Positions 1 through 13,200 of a DNA stretch of 64,000 nucleotides are shown piece by piece. How positions within the stretch are numbered: position 1 is the stretch's first letter; the number at the start of each line of letters is the position of its first letter. The notes under the pieces were generated by a model, which was not told the DNA's origin, did not search any database, and saw only the letters and a program-made list of their open reading frames with translations. This stretch comes from Dasypus novemcinctus (Eukaryota; Chordata; Mammalia; Cingulata; Dasypodidae). The DNA lies in the NCBI RefSeq assembly GCF_030445035.2, contig NC_080694.1, positions 75,779,147 to 75,843,146 on the forward strand, in the 5' to 3' direction. The translations under genes and the position numbers were made by a program.

Positions 1-565
1 ATGTAATATTCATGCATCTATGCCAAAGATGTGCTGTGCTGATAATGGGGGACTCTGGAAAAAGTGTGCCAAATGTATGCAATGGATCTGATGATATTAT
101 CTCATAATCTCCAAGAAATGTTCCACCACAGTGTGGTGTGTTAGTAGAGGGGTGTGGTATGGGAATCCTGCACATGTGCATGGTTATTTTGTAAGTTTAC
201 AACTTCTGTCATAAGAATATATTTTAAAAGTAATAACAGGCTGGGTTGGGGGAAAATACACCAAATGTCAGTTAAGGACTATAGTTAGTAGTAAGATTTT
301 GATGATATTCTTTCATCATTTGTAACAAATGTCTCACAATGCAAGGTGTTGGTGGTGGTTGATATATAGGACCCCTGTATAATATTATGCATGTTTGCTT
401 TGTAAGTTCACAACTTTACTATACACTTACTGTTTATGTAGGTATATATATAGATGATATAAAAAAATAATAAAAATAGGGTGGTTTGGGAGAAATATAC
501 ACTAAATGTAAGATACTTTTGTTATTAGTCATATTTTGAGGATGCTCTTTAATCAAATAGCAGTT
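1..565 (+). repeat. Old LINE-1-like 3'-end sequence, internally repeated
   Basis: This AT-rich stretch holds related segments in tandem: blocks near 120-250 and 340-480 both contain a gtgtggtatggg- or gttggtggtggt-like start followed by tttgtaagtt(c/t)acaac. A third related block reappears at 1485-1620. The style (ends in agtgatatacttcaataaa plus an A-run) resembles 3' ends of LINE-1-type elements in xenarthrans. No open reading frame of note is present. The family name is uncertain. Confidence 0.4.
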
Positions 566-1034
566 TGATATGGTTATGAATTCCAAAAACAGAGATTAGA
601 TTATGTTTGTAATCTGGTCTGTACCTGGGCGTGATTAAGTTATGATTAGGGCTTTGCTTGGGCCACGTCATTAGAGTGGGGACTTGGTGGGTGGGAACTC
701 GCAGATAAAAGGTATGGTAAAAGGTAGAGTTGAGGCCATTTGTTGTTGGAGTTTTAATGTTGCAGTTTAATGCTGAAGCCTTAAGCTGGAGCCCTGGAAA
801 GTAAGCTCACAGAGGAAACAGAAGCCAGCCCCAGGAAGAGATGAGCCCAGGAAGCCTGAACCCTGGCAGACGTTGCAGCCATCTTGCTCCAACATGTGAA
901 ATAGACTTTGGTGAGGGAAGTAACTTATGCTTTATGGCCTGGTATCTGTAAGCTCCTACCCCAATAAATACCCTTTATAAAAACCAACCAATTTCTGGTA
1001 TTTTGCATCAGCATCCCTTTGGCTGACTAGTACA
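566..1034 (+). mobile_element. Solo LTR, MaLR/ERVL-like, xenarthran lineage
   Basis: An isolated LTR-sized segment of about 470 bp begins TGATATGGTTATGAATTCC and ends in TACA, with an AATAAA polyadenylation signal near 963. The start resembles MaLR-type LTRs. No internal retroviral region lies beside it, so it is a solo LTR fossil that sits inside the older LINE-like sequence. I recognise the general type, not the exact Repbase name. Confidence 0.5.
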
Positions 1035-1057
1035 AATCATTAGTTAAAAATGTTTAA

Positions 1058-1480
1058 AGGGTGGTGGACTTGGCCAGTGGTTAGGGCGTCCGTCTACCAC
1101 ATGGGAGGTCTGCGGTTCAAACCCCGGGCCTCCTTGACCCGTGTGGAGCTGGCCCACGTGCAGTGCTGATGTGCGCAAGGAGTGCCCTGCCACACAGGGG
1201 TGTCCCCGCGTAGGGAAGCCCCACGCACAAGGAGTGCACCCCATAAGGAGAGCCGCCCAGTGCGAAAGAAAGTGCAGCCTGCCCAGGAATGGCGCCGCCC
1301 ACATGGAGAGCTGACACAACAAGATGACGCAACAAAAAGAAACACAGATTCCAGGTGCCACTGACAACAACAGAAGCGGACAAAGAAGACGCAGCAAACA
1401 GACACAGAGAACAGACAACCGGGGTGGGGGGGAAATGGGAGAGAAATAAATAAAATAAATAAAAATCTTTAAAAAAAAAT
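1058..1480 (+). mobile_element. DAS-type SINE, near full length
   Basis: This is a tRNA-headed SINE typical of armadillo. It begins gtggacttggccagtggtta, has a B-box-like ggttcaaaccccgggc, then a long unique body and ends in an aaataaataaaatctttaaa tail. The A-box/B-box spacing fits a tRNA-derived RNA polymerase III promoter. It interrupts the old LINE-like sequence that resumes at 1485. Confidence 0.85.
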
Positions 1481-1484
1481 TTTA

Positions 1485-1620
1485 ATAACAATGCAAGGTA
1501 TTGGTGGTAGGGTGAGGTATGAGAGCCCTGTATGACGTTATGTATGTTTGGTTTGCAAGTTCACAACTATTGCTATACAAGTATTGTTTATGTATGTTTA
1601 TGTATGAGTGATATACTTCA
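1485..1620 (+). repeat. Continuation of the LINE-1-like 3' end
   Basis: The segment is homologous to 340-480: both share acaatgcaaggt, gttggtggt, ttgcaagttcacaac and tgtttatgta. It ends in ttcaataaatgaaaaaaaa, a LINE-like 3' terminus with an A-rich tail. It is separated from the first copies by the solo LTR and the DAS SINE. Confidence 0.45.
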
Positions 1621-1649
1621 ATAAATGAAAAAAAAAAGAAAAAGAAATA

Positions 1650-1890
1650 GGGAGAGGGAGCAGATATGGCTCACGCAGTTGAGCTCCCGCCTCCCACATG
1701 GGAAGTCCTGGGTTTGGTTCCTGGTGCCTCCTGAAAAAAAGCTAAAATGAACAACAAGCAAAACAAATGAAAAAACCAACTCAGGGAAGCTGATGTGGCT
1801 CAGTGGTTGAGTGCCAGCTTCCCACATATGAGGTCCTGGGTTCAATCCATGCTCGCTCAAAAAATAAAAATAAAGAAAGAGAGAAAGAAA
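1650..1890 (+). mobile_element. Dimeric tRNA-derived SINE (DAS family)
   Basis: Two tRNA-like monomers lie head to tail. The first (about 1650-1740) reads gagcagatatggctcacgca and ends ggtgcctcctg. An A-rich linker with aacaacaagcaaaacaaatg follows. The second (about 1783-1862) reads gggaagctgatgtggctcag and ends gttcaatccatgctc. This dimer plus linker is a recurring armadillo and sloth SINE arrangement. Confidence 0.7.
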
Positions 1891-1894
1891 GAAA

Positions 1895-2105
1895 TACGGA
1901 GAATAGAGAGACTGAGAGGTGACTACTGAGGGGTGTGGAGTTTTTCTTTTTGGAGGAAAGAAATGGTTCTAAAATCTTTTGTGGTGATGAATGCACAACG
2001 TTGTGACTATACTAAAAACCATTCATTATACACTTTGGATAGATTGTATGGTATGTGAATATACCTCAGTAAAATTGCTTTTAAGAAAAAGAAATAAGGA
2101 GATAA
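1895..2105 (+). mobile_element. LINE-1 3' UTR fragment (L1M type)
   Basis: The segment carries the widely conserved ancient LINE-1 3' end: a ggtgatgaatgcacaac block, actatactaaaaaccatt, then gattgtatggtatgtgaata and cctcagtaaaattgcttt with an A-rich tail. Only the 3' end is present and it has no coding capacity. Confidence 0.75.
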
Positions 2106-2113
2106 AAGCCAAA

Positions 2114-2203
2114 TGGGAGAAAGATGCGCTCAGTGGTTGATCACCTGTTTGCGTGTACGTGGGCCCAGGTTCGATCCCCAGTACCACCTTAAAAAAAAAA
2201 AAA
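2114..2203 (+). mobile_element. Monomeric tRNA-derived SINE fragment
   Basis: The segment has the tRNA-like pattern seen in other copies here: gatgcgctcagtggttgat, then a B-box-like aggttcgatccccagtac, followed by a run of A. It is too diverged to be a functional tRNA gene. Confidence 0.6.
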
Positions 2204-2205
2204 AC

Positions 2206-4240
2206 AATTGGGCTTTGACATGTTCACTTCCCGGAAGAGAGAATAGGGGTTGGGAGGAGTGGTACAAGAGACCACAGCCTTTTTTACAAGCCTGGTAGAA
2301 CTATTTGGATTTTTAAATTGTATAAGTTTATTAAAAATTTTAAATAGTCAAATAAAAATTCATTAGAGAGATAAGCGTTAAGACATATTCCACCATCCAT
2401 GGAGATTGCCTCTGCTCTCTCAAGGCGGCATCTGAAACAGTCCCACCTGCTAGAATGTTTGCACACGTGCAACGGGCCTCTCGTGAACCACAGCCCTCTC
2501 TTTTCCCTTCCTTACCCCCTGAGCGGGTCTGAACAGCTCTGTCTAAGTGGTTTTGGAAACAGGGCGCCTCTCATTGCCAGCAGACACTCAGGCCAATTTC
2601 AGGGCTTCCACCTCCCCGTCCCGTCTGCTGCTGCCCCTCTGATTTATCCTGACGCTGTAGCCACAAGGCTTCCTTAGGCCTCTGCCCGGCGTTGCTGTCG
2701 TCACAAACAAGCCGAGTCCCTGGGCCCTGGGAGACCCAGCCGGCCGGGGCTGCGCCCAAGAGAAAGGCAGCTGAGAGTGGAGACCGGGGGGCTCCTTCCT
2801 TCAGCGCCGGGTGCTGGCGCGTGCCCCCTCTCGCTGCGCAGTTCCAGCCGCCAGGTGGAGGCCAAGTGGGAGCCCAGGAGCCCGGCCCTCCTAGGGGTCT
2901 GACAGCGCCTCCTCCCCTGGCGTCGCCCCTCCTGGACAGCCGGCCACCTCCCTGCCCTCTAGGCCAGAAGAGGCCCCGTGGCCCCGCGCGCTGCACTGCG
3001 TGGGAAACCGTAATAAAGCTTGGGGTGCAACTCCAGGAAGAGAGACTTCTTGCCCCTGGAATATGCTGTCTTCCCGGGAATGTATATCTCTGATGTCTTC
3101 CTCCTCCTCCTTCCCTTCTCTCCAGCTGTTCATTGTGAGATACTTACTGACTCTCAAGGAGTTGCAAAAACAGTGCAGCTACGAGCCACCAGCGCTTCGC
3201 AGCTACCCACAGTGGTGGCCGCTTAGGGGCTGCAGAATGCGCCCAAGCTGGCGGGAGGCGGTGCGGGAGGCCCCCCGAGGCATCTTCCGTCTACGTGGGT
3301 GATGCAGCACAGCCTGACCTGCCGGTCTGCCCATGGAGAGGGTCCACTTGGTCCGTTCTTGTGGTCCCAGAGCGGCCGTTTCCTGGCCTCGTTGGCTGCG
3401 GGGCCTCGAGGACGACGGCGTGGGCGGAGGCGCCTGCAGACCAGCCGCAGGGGTGAAGGATATCCGGGGACACAGCCGCCAGCCGAGCCGCCCCTCCCTG
3501 CAGGCGAGGCAGTGGGTAGTCTCAACAAGAGACGTTTCTGCGTTAATTGGGTTTTCTGTCGAAATCAGATGTAGGTGGCACAAAACATCACTCAAACGGA
3601 GGAAACCTCAGCACATTCTAGGCTCTAGAGGAATCACCTTGTTTTCATGGACATAGGTCCTTCTAAAGATGCGCATACAAGTGCAGGAACTCAGCCTTGT
3701 GTGTTAAGATGCGGATTTCTTCTAACAGGCCTGAGTCACCTGCTTATTCAGAGGGAAGCAGCAGCGAAGCCGGCACAGGCCCCTCCACTGGGGGCTGACT
3801 CAAGCCAAAGCCCCTCCCCGCTCAGGCCCTACTGAGCAGGGGTGGCAAGCTTTCTTTATTATTTTAATGTTAACTGAGCTGCTTTGGGCTGAGAATCTAC
3901 ATGCCAGATTGATGACTTCCTGTTTTGGGATTTTTTTTTTTTTTTTTATTTAAAGCAGAAAAAACCTACATGATTTCAACCAGGGCCATATTAGCAGTGA
4001 AACCTGTTAAACTGTTGAAATTGTAGTTTTGGTTCAGAAACAAGTTGTATATTTTTACCCGTAATTATGGGAGAAAAGTCTATGTCTTTGTGGGTAGCTC
4101 TGCTATGGAGATTAGCAGAAAGGACAATGGAGTTGGACCATTCTTTTTAGAAACATATTTTAAACATTTAGTAATTGAAAGAAAAGAAGAGTAAAAAAAA
4201 AAGTGGTTTAACTAATTCCGATTTGATTTTTCTCTCTACT
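2206..4240. other. Intergenic, no gene recognised
   Basis: The first kilobase and a half is moderately GC-rich unique sequence with only short open frames on both strands. From about 3840 it becomes AT-rich, with a long T-run near 3930. I see no conserved protein, no RNA gene and no clear repeat family. It ends where the 23-bp array starts. Confidence 0.5.
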
Positions 4241-7200
4241 AGCTTCCCATGATTCAGCAAGTGGCCCTGCCCTGAGCTCCTGCTCTCCAACCTCCTGGTC
4301 TCCTGCTCTAGGGCCTCCTGGGCTACTTAGGGCCTCCAAGGCTTCTGCTCTAGGACTTCCTGGACTCCTGTTCTAGGGCCTCCTGAGCTCCTGCCTTAGG
4401 GCCTCCTGGGCTCCTGCTCTAGGTAGGCCCTGCACTGGGCTCCTCCTATAGGCCCTACACTGGGCACCTGCTCTACGGCCACCTGGGCTCCTGCTCTAGG
4501 ACCTCTTGGGCTCCTGACCTAGGACCTGCACTGGGCTCCTGCCTTAGAGCCTCCTGGGCTCCTTAGGGCCTCCTGGGATCCTGCTCTAGGACTTCCTGGG
4601 CTCCTGCTCTAGGACATCCAGGGCTCCTGTTGTAAGCCCTGCCCTGGGCTCCTGCTCTAGGGTCTCCTGGGCTCCTGCTCTAGGGCATACTGGGCTCCTG
4701 CTCTAGGACTTCCTGGGTGCCAGCTCTAGGGCCTCCTGGGCTCCTGCTCTAGGGCCTCCTGGGCTCCTGCTCTAGGGCCTGCTGGACTCCTGCTTTAGGC
4801 CCTGCCCTAGGCTCTTGTTTGCGGGCCTCCTGGGCTCCTGCCTTAGGACTTCCTGGGCGATTGCTCTAGGGCCTCCTGGGCTCCTGCTCTAGGACTTCCT
4901 GGGATCCTGCTCTAGGGTCTCCTGGTCTCCTGCTCTAGAGCTTCCTGAGCTCCTGCACATGGACTTCCAGGTCTCCTGCTCTAGGGCCTGCTGGGCTCCT
5001 GCTCTAGGGCCTCCTGGGCTCCTGCTCTGGGGCATCCTGGGCTCCTGTTCTGGAGCCTCCTGGGCTCCTGCTCTAGGGCCTGCTGGGCTCCTGCTCTAGG
5101 GCCTCCTGGGCTCCTACCTTAGGGCCTTCTGGGCTCCTACCTTAGGACTTCCTGGGCTCCTTAGGGCCTCCTGGGTTCCTGCTCTAGGACTTCCTAGGCT
5201 CCTGCTCTAGGACCTCCTGGACTTCTTAGGGCCTCCTGGGCTCTTGCTCTAGGACTTCCTGGGCTCCTGCTCTAGGGATCATGGGCTCCTGCTCTAGGGC
5301 TTCCTGGGCTCTTGCTTTAGGCCCTGCCCTGGGCTCCTTCTCTAGGACCTTCTGAGCTCCTGGTCTAGGACCTCCTGAGCTCCTCCTCTAGGGCCTGCTG
5401 GGCTCCTTACTGCCTCCTGGGCTCCTGACTTAGGGCAACCTGGGCTTGTGCTCTACGGCCTCCTGGGCTCCTGCCCAGGCCCTCCTCGGCTCCTGCTCTG
5501 GGGCCTCCTGGGCTCCTGCTCTATGCCCTGTATTGGGCTCCTTCTCTAGGCCCTGCAATGGACTCTATTCTAGGGCCTCCTGGGCTCCTGCTCTAGGGCC
5601 TCCTGGGATCCTGCTTTAGGCCCTGCCCTGGGTTCCTGCTATAGGACCTCCTGCGCTCCTGCTCTAGGGACTCCTGGGCTCCTACTCTAGGGCCTCCTGG
5701 GCTCCCGCTCTAGGACCTTGGCCTCCTGCCCTAGGGCCTCCTGTGCTTCTGCTCTAGGGTCTCCTGGGCTCCTGCTTTAGGCCCTGCCCTGCGCTTGTGC
5801 TCTAGGACCTCGTGGACTCCTGCTCTAAAACTCCTGGGTTCTTGCTCTAGGGCCCCCTGGACTCCTTAGGGCCTCCTGGGCTCCTCATTTAGGGCTTCCT
5901 GGGCTCCTGCTCTAGGCCCTCCTGGGCTCCTGCTCTGGGGCCTCTGGGCTCCTCCTCTAATCCCTGCACTGGGCTCCTGATCTATGCCCTGCACTGGGCT
6001 CCTGCTCTAGGGCCACCTGAGCTCCTGCTCTAGGGACTCCTGTGCTCCTGCTCTAGGGGCTCCTGTGCTCCTGCTTTAGGCCCTGCCCTGGACTCCTGGT
6101 CCAGGACCTCCTGGGCTCAGATCTAGGGCCTCCTAGGCTCCTGCTTTAAGACTTCCTGGACTCATGGTCCAGGGCCTCCTGGGCTCCTGCTCTAGGTCCT
6201 CCTGGGCTCTTGCTCTAGGCCCTGCCTTGTGCTCCTGCTCTAGGGCCTCCTGGGCTCCTGCCTTAGGGCCTCCGGTGTTCCTGCTCTAGTGCCTCCTGGG
6301 CTCCTGATCTAGGCCCTCCTGGGCTCCTCCTCTAGGGCCTCCTTGGCTCCTTTTCTAAGGCCTCCTGGGCTCCTAACTTAGGGCATCCTGGGTTCCTTAG
6401 GGCCTCCTGGGCTCCTACTCTAGGACTTCCTGGGCTCCTCCTCTAGGGCCACATGGGCTCCTGCTCTAGGGACTCCTGGGCTCCTAAGGGCCTCCTGGGT
6501 TCCAGCTCTAGGACTTCCAGGGTTCATGCTCTAGGACATCCTGGGCTTCTCCTCTAGGAACTCCTGGCTCCTGCTCTAGGGCCTCCTGGGCTCCTTAGGT
6601 CCTCCTGGGCTCCTCGTTTAGGGCCTTCGTGGTTCCTGTTCTACGACCTCTGGGCTCCTGCTCTAGGCCCTCCTGGGCTCCTGCTCTGGGTCCTCCTGGG
6701 TTATTGCTCTAGGCCCTGCACTGGGCTCCGCTCTAAGGCCTCCTGGGTTCCTGCTCTAGGGCCTCCTGGGCTCCTACCTTAGGGCCTCCTGGGCTCCTGC
6801 TCTAGGGCCTTCGGTCTCCTGCTCTAGGACCTCCTGGGCTCCTAATGGCCCCCTGGGCTCCTGCTCTAGGGCCTTCAGTCTCCTGCTCTAGGACCTCCTG
6901 GGCTCCTGCTCTAGAACCTCCTGGGCTCCTGCTCTAGGCTTTCCTGGACTCCTGCTCTAGTCCTTCCTGGGCTCCTGCACTAGGACCTCCCAGACTCCTG
7001 CTCTAGGGTCTCCTGGGCTTCTGCTGTAGGGCCTCCTGGGCTTCTGCTCTAGGGCCTCCTGGGCTCCTGCTCTAGGACTTCCTGGGCTCCTGCTCTAGAG
7101 TCTCATGGGCTCCTTCTCTGGGGCCTCCTGGGCTCCTACCTTATGGCTTCCTGGGCTCCTGATCTAGGACTTCCTGGGCTCCTGCGCTAAGATCTCCTGG

Positions 7201-10200
7201 GCTCCTGTTCTAGGGCCCCCTGAGCTCCTGCTCTAGGGCCTCCTGGGCTGCTTAGGGACTCTGGGTTCCTTAGGGCTTCCTGGGCTCCTGCTCTAGGACT
7301 TCCTGGGCTCTTGCTCTAGGGCCTCACGGGATCCCACTCTAGGTCCTCCTGGGCTCCTGCTTTAGACCCAGCCCTAGGCACTTGCTGTAGGATCTCTTGG
7401 GCTGCTGTTCTAGGAGCTCCTGGGCTCCTACCTTAGGGGCTCCTGATCTAAGGCCTCCTGGGCTCCTACCTTAGGGCCTCCTGGGCTCCTACCTTAGGTC
7501 CTCCTGGGCTCCTAAGGGCCTCCTGTGTTCCTGATCTAGGACTTCCAGGGCTCATGGTCTAGGGCTTCCTGGGCTCCTGCTCTAGGTCCTCCTGGGCTCC
7601 TGCTTTAGGCTCTGCCATGGGTTCCTGCTATAGGACCTCCTGGGCTCATACTCAAGGACATCCTGTGCTCCAGCTCTAGGGCCTCCTGGGCCCCTTAGTG
7701 ACTCCTGGGCTCCTCCTTTAGGGCCTCCTGGGCTCCTGTTGTATGGCTTCCTGGGCTCCATCTCTAGACCCTCCTGAGCTCCTGCTCTGTGGCCTCCTGG
7801 GCTCCTTCTTTAGGGCCTCCTTGACACCTGCTCTGGGGCCTCCTGGGCTCCTTAGGGCCTCTTGGGCTCCTGTTCTAGGATATCCTGGCCTCATAGGGAC
7901 TCCTGGATTCCTGCTCTAGGACCTACTGGGCTCCTTAGGGCCTCCTGGACTCCTGCTCTATGATTTCCTGGGCTCCTGCTCTAGGGTTGTCTGGGCTTCT
8001 GCTCTAGGGCCTCATGAACTCCTGCACTTGGACCTCCAGGTCTCCTACTCTACGGCCTGCTGGGCTCCTGCTCTACTGCCTCCTGGGCTCCTGCTCTGGT
8101 GCATACTGGACTCCTGTTCTGGGGCCTCCTGGGCTCCTGCTTTAGGGCCTCCTGGGCTCCTGCTCTAGGACCTTATGGGTTCCTGCTCTAGGGCCTCCTG
8201 GGCTCCGGCCTTAGGGCCTCCTTGGCTCCTACTCTTAGGTCCTCCTGTGCTCCTTAGGGCCTCCTGGGCTCCTGCTCTAGTACCTCCTGGGCTCTTGCTC
8301 TAAGACCTCCTGGGCTCAACCTCTAAGGCCTCCTTGGTTCCTTAGGGCCTCCTGGGCTCATGCTTTGGGCCTCCTAGGCTACTGCTCTTGGGCCTCCTGG
8401 GTTCTGGCTCTAGGCACTCCTGGGTTCCTGCTCTGGGGACTACTGGGCTTCTGTCCTAAGCCCTGCACTGGGATCCTACTGTAGGTCCTGCACAGGGCTC
8501 CTGCTCTAGTACCCCAGGCTCCTGCTCTAGGACCTCCTGGGCTCCTGCTCTGGGGCCTCCTGGGCTCCTGCTCTGGGGCCTCCTGGGCTTCTGCTCTGGG
8601 GCCTCCTGGGCTCCTACTCTAGGACCTCCTGGGCTCCTGCTCTATGCTTTCCTGGACTCCTGCTCTAGGCCCTCCTGGGCTTCTGCACTAGGACCTCCTG
8701 GGCTCCTGCTCTAGGGCCTCCGGGGCTCCTGCTGTAGGACCTCCTGGGCTCCTGCTCTGGGGCCTCCTGGGCTCCTACTCTAGGACCTGCACTGGGCTCC
8801 TGCTCTATGACCTCCTGGGCTCCTTAGGCCCTCCTGGGCTCCCGCTCCAGGACCTCCTGGGCTCCTACTCTAGGACCTCCTGGGCTCCTGCTCTATGCTT
8901 TCCTGGACTCCTGCTCTAGGCCCTCCTGGGCTTCTGCACTAGGACCTCCTGGGCTCCTGCTCTAGGGCCTCCGGGGCTCCTGCTGTAGGACCTCCTGGGC
9001 TCCTGCTCTGGGGCCTCCTGGGCTCCTACTCTAGGACCTGCACTGGGCTCCTGCTCTATGACCTCCTGGGCTCCTTAGGCCCTCCTGGGCTCCCGCTCCA
9101 GGACCTCCTGGGCTCCTACTCTAGGACCTCCTGGGCTCCTGCTCTATGCTTTCCTGGACTCCTGCTCTAGGCCCTCCTGGGCTTCTGCACTAGGACCTCC
9201 TGGGCTCCTGCTCTAGGGCCTCCTGGGCTTCTGCTCTAGGGCCTCCTGGGCTCCTGCTCTGGGGCCTCCTGGGCTCCTGCTCTAGGCCTTGCACTGGGCT
9301 CCTGCTCTAGTGCCTTCTGGGCTCCTGCTCTAGGGCCTCCTGGGCTCCTTCGGGCCTCCTGCGCTCCTCCTCTAGGACCTCCTTGGCTCTGCTCTAAGCC
9401 TTCGTGGACTCCTACTCTAGGGACTCCTGGCCTCCTTAGAGCCTCCTGGGCTCCTGTTCTAGTACCTCCTGGTATCTTTGGGGGACCTCGTGGGCTCTTG
9501 CTCTAGAACCTCCTGTGCTCTTGCTCTAGGGCTCCTGGGCTCCTTAGGGCCTCCTGGACTCCTCCTTTAGGGCTTCCTGGGCTCCTGCTCTATGGCCTCC
9601 TGGGCTCCTGTTCTAGGCCCTCCTGGGCTGTTGCTCTGGTGCCTCCTGGGCTCCTGCTCTAATCCCTGTACTGGGCTCCTGCTCTTTGCCCTGCACTGGG
9701 CTCCTAGTCTAGGGCCTCCTGAGCTCCTGCTCTAGGGCCTCCTTGTCTCCTGCGCTAGGGCCTCCTGGGCTCCTGCTTTAGGCCCTGCCCTGGACCCCCG
9801 CTCCAGGGCCTCCTGGGCTCCTGCTCCAGGGCCTCCTGGGCTCCTACCTAAGGGCCTCCTGGGCTCCTGCTCTACGGCCTCCTGGGCTCCTGCTCTGTTG
9901 TCTCCTTGGCTCCTGCTCTAGGCCCTGCACTGGGCTCCTGTTCTAGGTTCTTCTGGGCTCCTACTCTAGGGACTCCTGGGCTCCTGCTCTAGGACATCCT
10001 TGGCTCCTGCTCTGGGGTCTCCTGGGCTCCTGCTCTAGGTTCTCCTGGTCTCCTGCTCTAGGGCCTCCTGGGTTCCTTAGGTCTCCTAGCTGCCTGCTCT
10101 AGGGCCTCCTGGTCTCCTGCTCCAGGGCTGCCTGGGCTCTTGATCTAGGCCCTGCCCTGTTCTCCTGCTCAAGGGACTCCTGGGCTACTTCTCTAGTACT

Positions 10201-13200
10201 TCCTGGGCTACTGCTCTATGGGCTCCTGGGCTCCTGCCTTAGGGCCTCTTGGGCTCCTGCTCTGGGGCCTCCTGGGCTCCTGCTCTAGGACCTTCTAGGC
10301 CCCTTAGGGCCTCCTGGGCTCCTGCTCTAATGCCTTCTGGGCTCCTGTTCTAGGACCTCCTGGGTTCCTGCTCTAGGGCCTCCTGGCCTCCTTAGGGCCT
10401 CCTGGGCTCCTGCCTTAGGTCGTCCTGATCTCTTGCTCTAGGGTCTCCTAGGCTCCTGCTCTAGGACCTCCTGGGCTCCTTAGGGCCTCCTGGGCTCCTG
10501 CTCTAGGGCCTCCTGGGCTCCTGCTTTAGGCTCTGCACTGGGCTCCTGCTCTAGGACCTCCTGGGTTCCTGCTCTAGGGCTTCCTGGGTTCCTGCTCTAG
10601 GGCCTCCTGGTCTCATGCTCTAGGGCCTCCTAGGCTCCTGTTCTAGTGCCTTCTGGATTCCTTATGGCCTCCTGGGCTCCTGCTCTAGGGCCTCCTGGGC
10701 TCCTGTTCTAGGCCTTCCTGGGCTCCTGCACTGCGGCCTCCAGAGCTCCTTCTCTAGGTCCTGGGCTCCTGATCTAGGATCTCCTGGGCTCCCGAGGGTC
10801 TCCTGGGCTCCTGCTCTAGGGCCACCTGGGCTCCTTAGGGCCTCCTGTGATCCTGCTCTGAGGCCTCCTGGGCTCCTGCTGTAGACCCTGCCCTGGGCTC
10901 CTGTTCTGGGACCTCCTGGGCTCCTGCTCTAGGGCTCCTGGGCTCCTGCTTTAGGCCCTGCTGTGAGCTTCTCCTCTAGGACCTCCTGGGCTCCTGCTCT
11001 GGGTCCTCCTGGGTCCTGCTCTAGGGTCTCCTGGACTCCTGCTCTAGGACCTCCTGGGCTCCTATTCTAGGGCCTCCTGGGCTCCTCCTCTAGAGCCTCC
11101 TGGGCTCCTGCTCTAGGACTTCCTGGGTGCCTGCTCTAGGGCCTCCTGGGCTCCTATTCTAGGGCCTCCTGGGCCCTGCTTTAGGCTCTGCCCTGGGCTC
11201 CTACTCTAGGATCTCCTGGGCTCCTTAGGGCGTCCTGTGCTCCTGCTCTAGGCCCTCCTGGGCTCCTGTTCTAGGCCCTGCCCTGGGCTCCTGCTCTAGA
11301 CCCTGCCCTGGGCTCCTGCTCTAGGAACTCCTGGGCTCCTGCTCTAGGGCCTCCTGGTCTCCGGCCTTAGGGCTTCCTGGACTGCCTTAGAAACTTCTGG
11401 GCTCCTACCTTAGGGCTTCCTGGGCTCCTTAGGGCCTCCTGGGATCCTACTCTAGACTTCCTGGGCTCCTGCTCTAGGGCCTCATGGGCTCCTGCTCTAT
11501 GGCCTCCTAGGCTCCTGCTCTAGGCCCTCCTTGGCTCCTGCTCTGGGACCTTCTGGGCTCCTGCTCTATGCTCTGCACTGGACTCCTTCTCTAGGCCCTG
11601 CACTGAACTCTGTTGTAGGGCCTCCTGTGCTCCTGCTCTCCTGTGCTCCTACTCTAGGGCTTCCTGGGCTCCTGCTTTAGGCCCTGCCCTGCGCTTGTGC
11701 TCTAGGACCTCGTGGTCTCCTGTTCTAAACCTCCTGGGCTCCTGCTCTGGGGCCTCCTGGGCTCCTCCCATGCACTGGGCTCCTGCTATATGCCCTGCAC
11801 TTGGCTCCTGCTCCAGGTCCACCTGAGCTCCTGCTCTAGGCCTCCTGTGCTCCTGCTTTAGGCCCTGCCCTAGACTCCTGCTCCAGGACCTCCTGGGCTC
11901 CAGATCTAGGGCCTCATGGGCTCCAGATCTAGGGCCTCCTGGGATCCTGCTCTAGGGCCTCCTGGGCTCCTGTTCTAGGGCTTCCTGGGCTCCTACCTAA
12001 GGGCCTCCTAGGCTCCTGCTCTAAGACTTCCTGGACTCATGGTCCAGGGCCTCCTGGGCTCCTGCTCTAGGTCCTCCTGGGCTCTTGCTCTAGGCCCTGC
12101 CCTGTGCTCCTGCTCTAGGGCCTCCAGGGCTCCTGCTCTGAGGTCTCCTTGGCTCGTGCTCCAGGCCATGCACTGGGCTCTTGTAATAGGGCCTCCTGGG
12201 CTCCTGCTCTAGGCCCTCCTGGGCTCCTCCTCTAGGGCCTCCTGGGCTCCTTTTGTAGGGCCTCCTGGGTTCCTAACTTAGGGCCTCCTGGGCTCCTAAC
12301 TTAGGGCATCCTGGGCTCCTTAGGGTCTCCTGGGCTTCTTAGGGCCTCCTGGGCTCCTACTCTAGGACTTCCTGGGCTTCTGCTCTAGGGCCTCATGGGC
12401 TCCTGCTCTAGGAATTCCTGGGCTCCTTAGGGCCTCCTTGGCTCCAGCTCTAGGACTTCCAGGGCTCCTCCTCTAGGAACTCCTGGGCTCCTGCTCTAGG
12501 GCCTCCTGGGCTCCTTAGTTCCTCCTGGGCTCCTTGTTTAGGGCCTCCTTGGCTCCTGTTCTACGACCTCTGGGCTCCTTCTCTAGGCCCTCCTGGGCTC
12601 CTGCTCTGGGTCCTCCTGGGCTCCTTCTCTAGGACCTCCTGGGCTCCTAATGGCCCCCTGGGCTCCTGCTGTAGGGCCTTTGGTTTCCTGCTCTAGGAAT
12701 TCCTGGGCTCCTTAGGGCCTCCTGGGCTCCTGCACTAGTACCTCCTGGGTTCCTGCTCTAGGACTTCCTGGGCTCCTGCTTTTGGGTCTCCTGGGCTGCT
12801 GCTCTAGGACCTCCTGGGCTCCTGCTCTAGGACTTCCTGGGCTCCTGCTTTTGGGTCTCCTGGGCTCCTGCTCTAGGGCCTCCTGAGCTCCTGCTCTAGG
12901 GCCTCCTGGGCTGCTTAGGGACTCCTGGGCTCCTTAGGGCATCCTGGGCTCCTGCTCTAGGACTTCCTGGGCTCCTGCTCTAGGGCCTCCTGGGCTCCTG
13001 CTTTAGACCCTGCCCTAGGCTCTTGCTCTAGGACCCCCTGGGCTCCTACCTTAGGGGCTCCTTGGTTCCTTAGGGCCCCCTGTGCTGCTATTCTAGGACT
13101 TCCTGGGCTCCTGATCTAGGGCCTCCTGGGCTCCTACCTTAGGGCCCCCTGGACTCCTACCTTAGGTCCTCCTGGGCTCCTTAGGGCCTCCTGAACTCCT

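Noticed and set aside
1058-1140. tRNA gene
   Set aside because: The A- and B-box sequences belong to the DAS SINE head; it does not fold as a complete cloverleaf and is followed by the SINE body.
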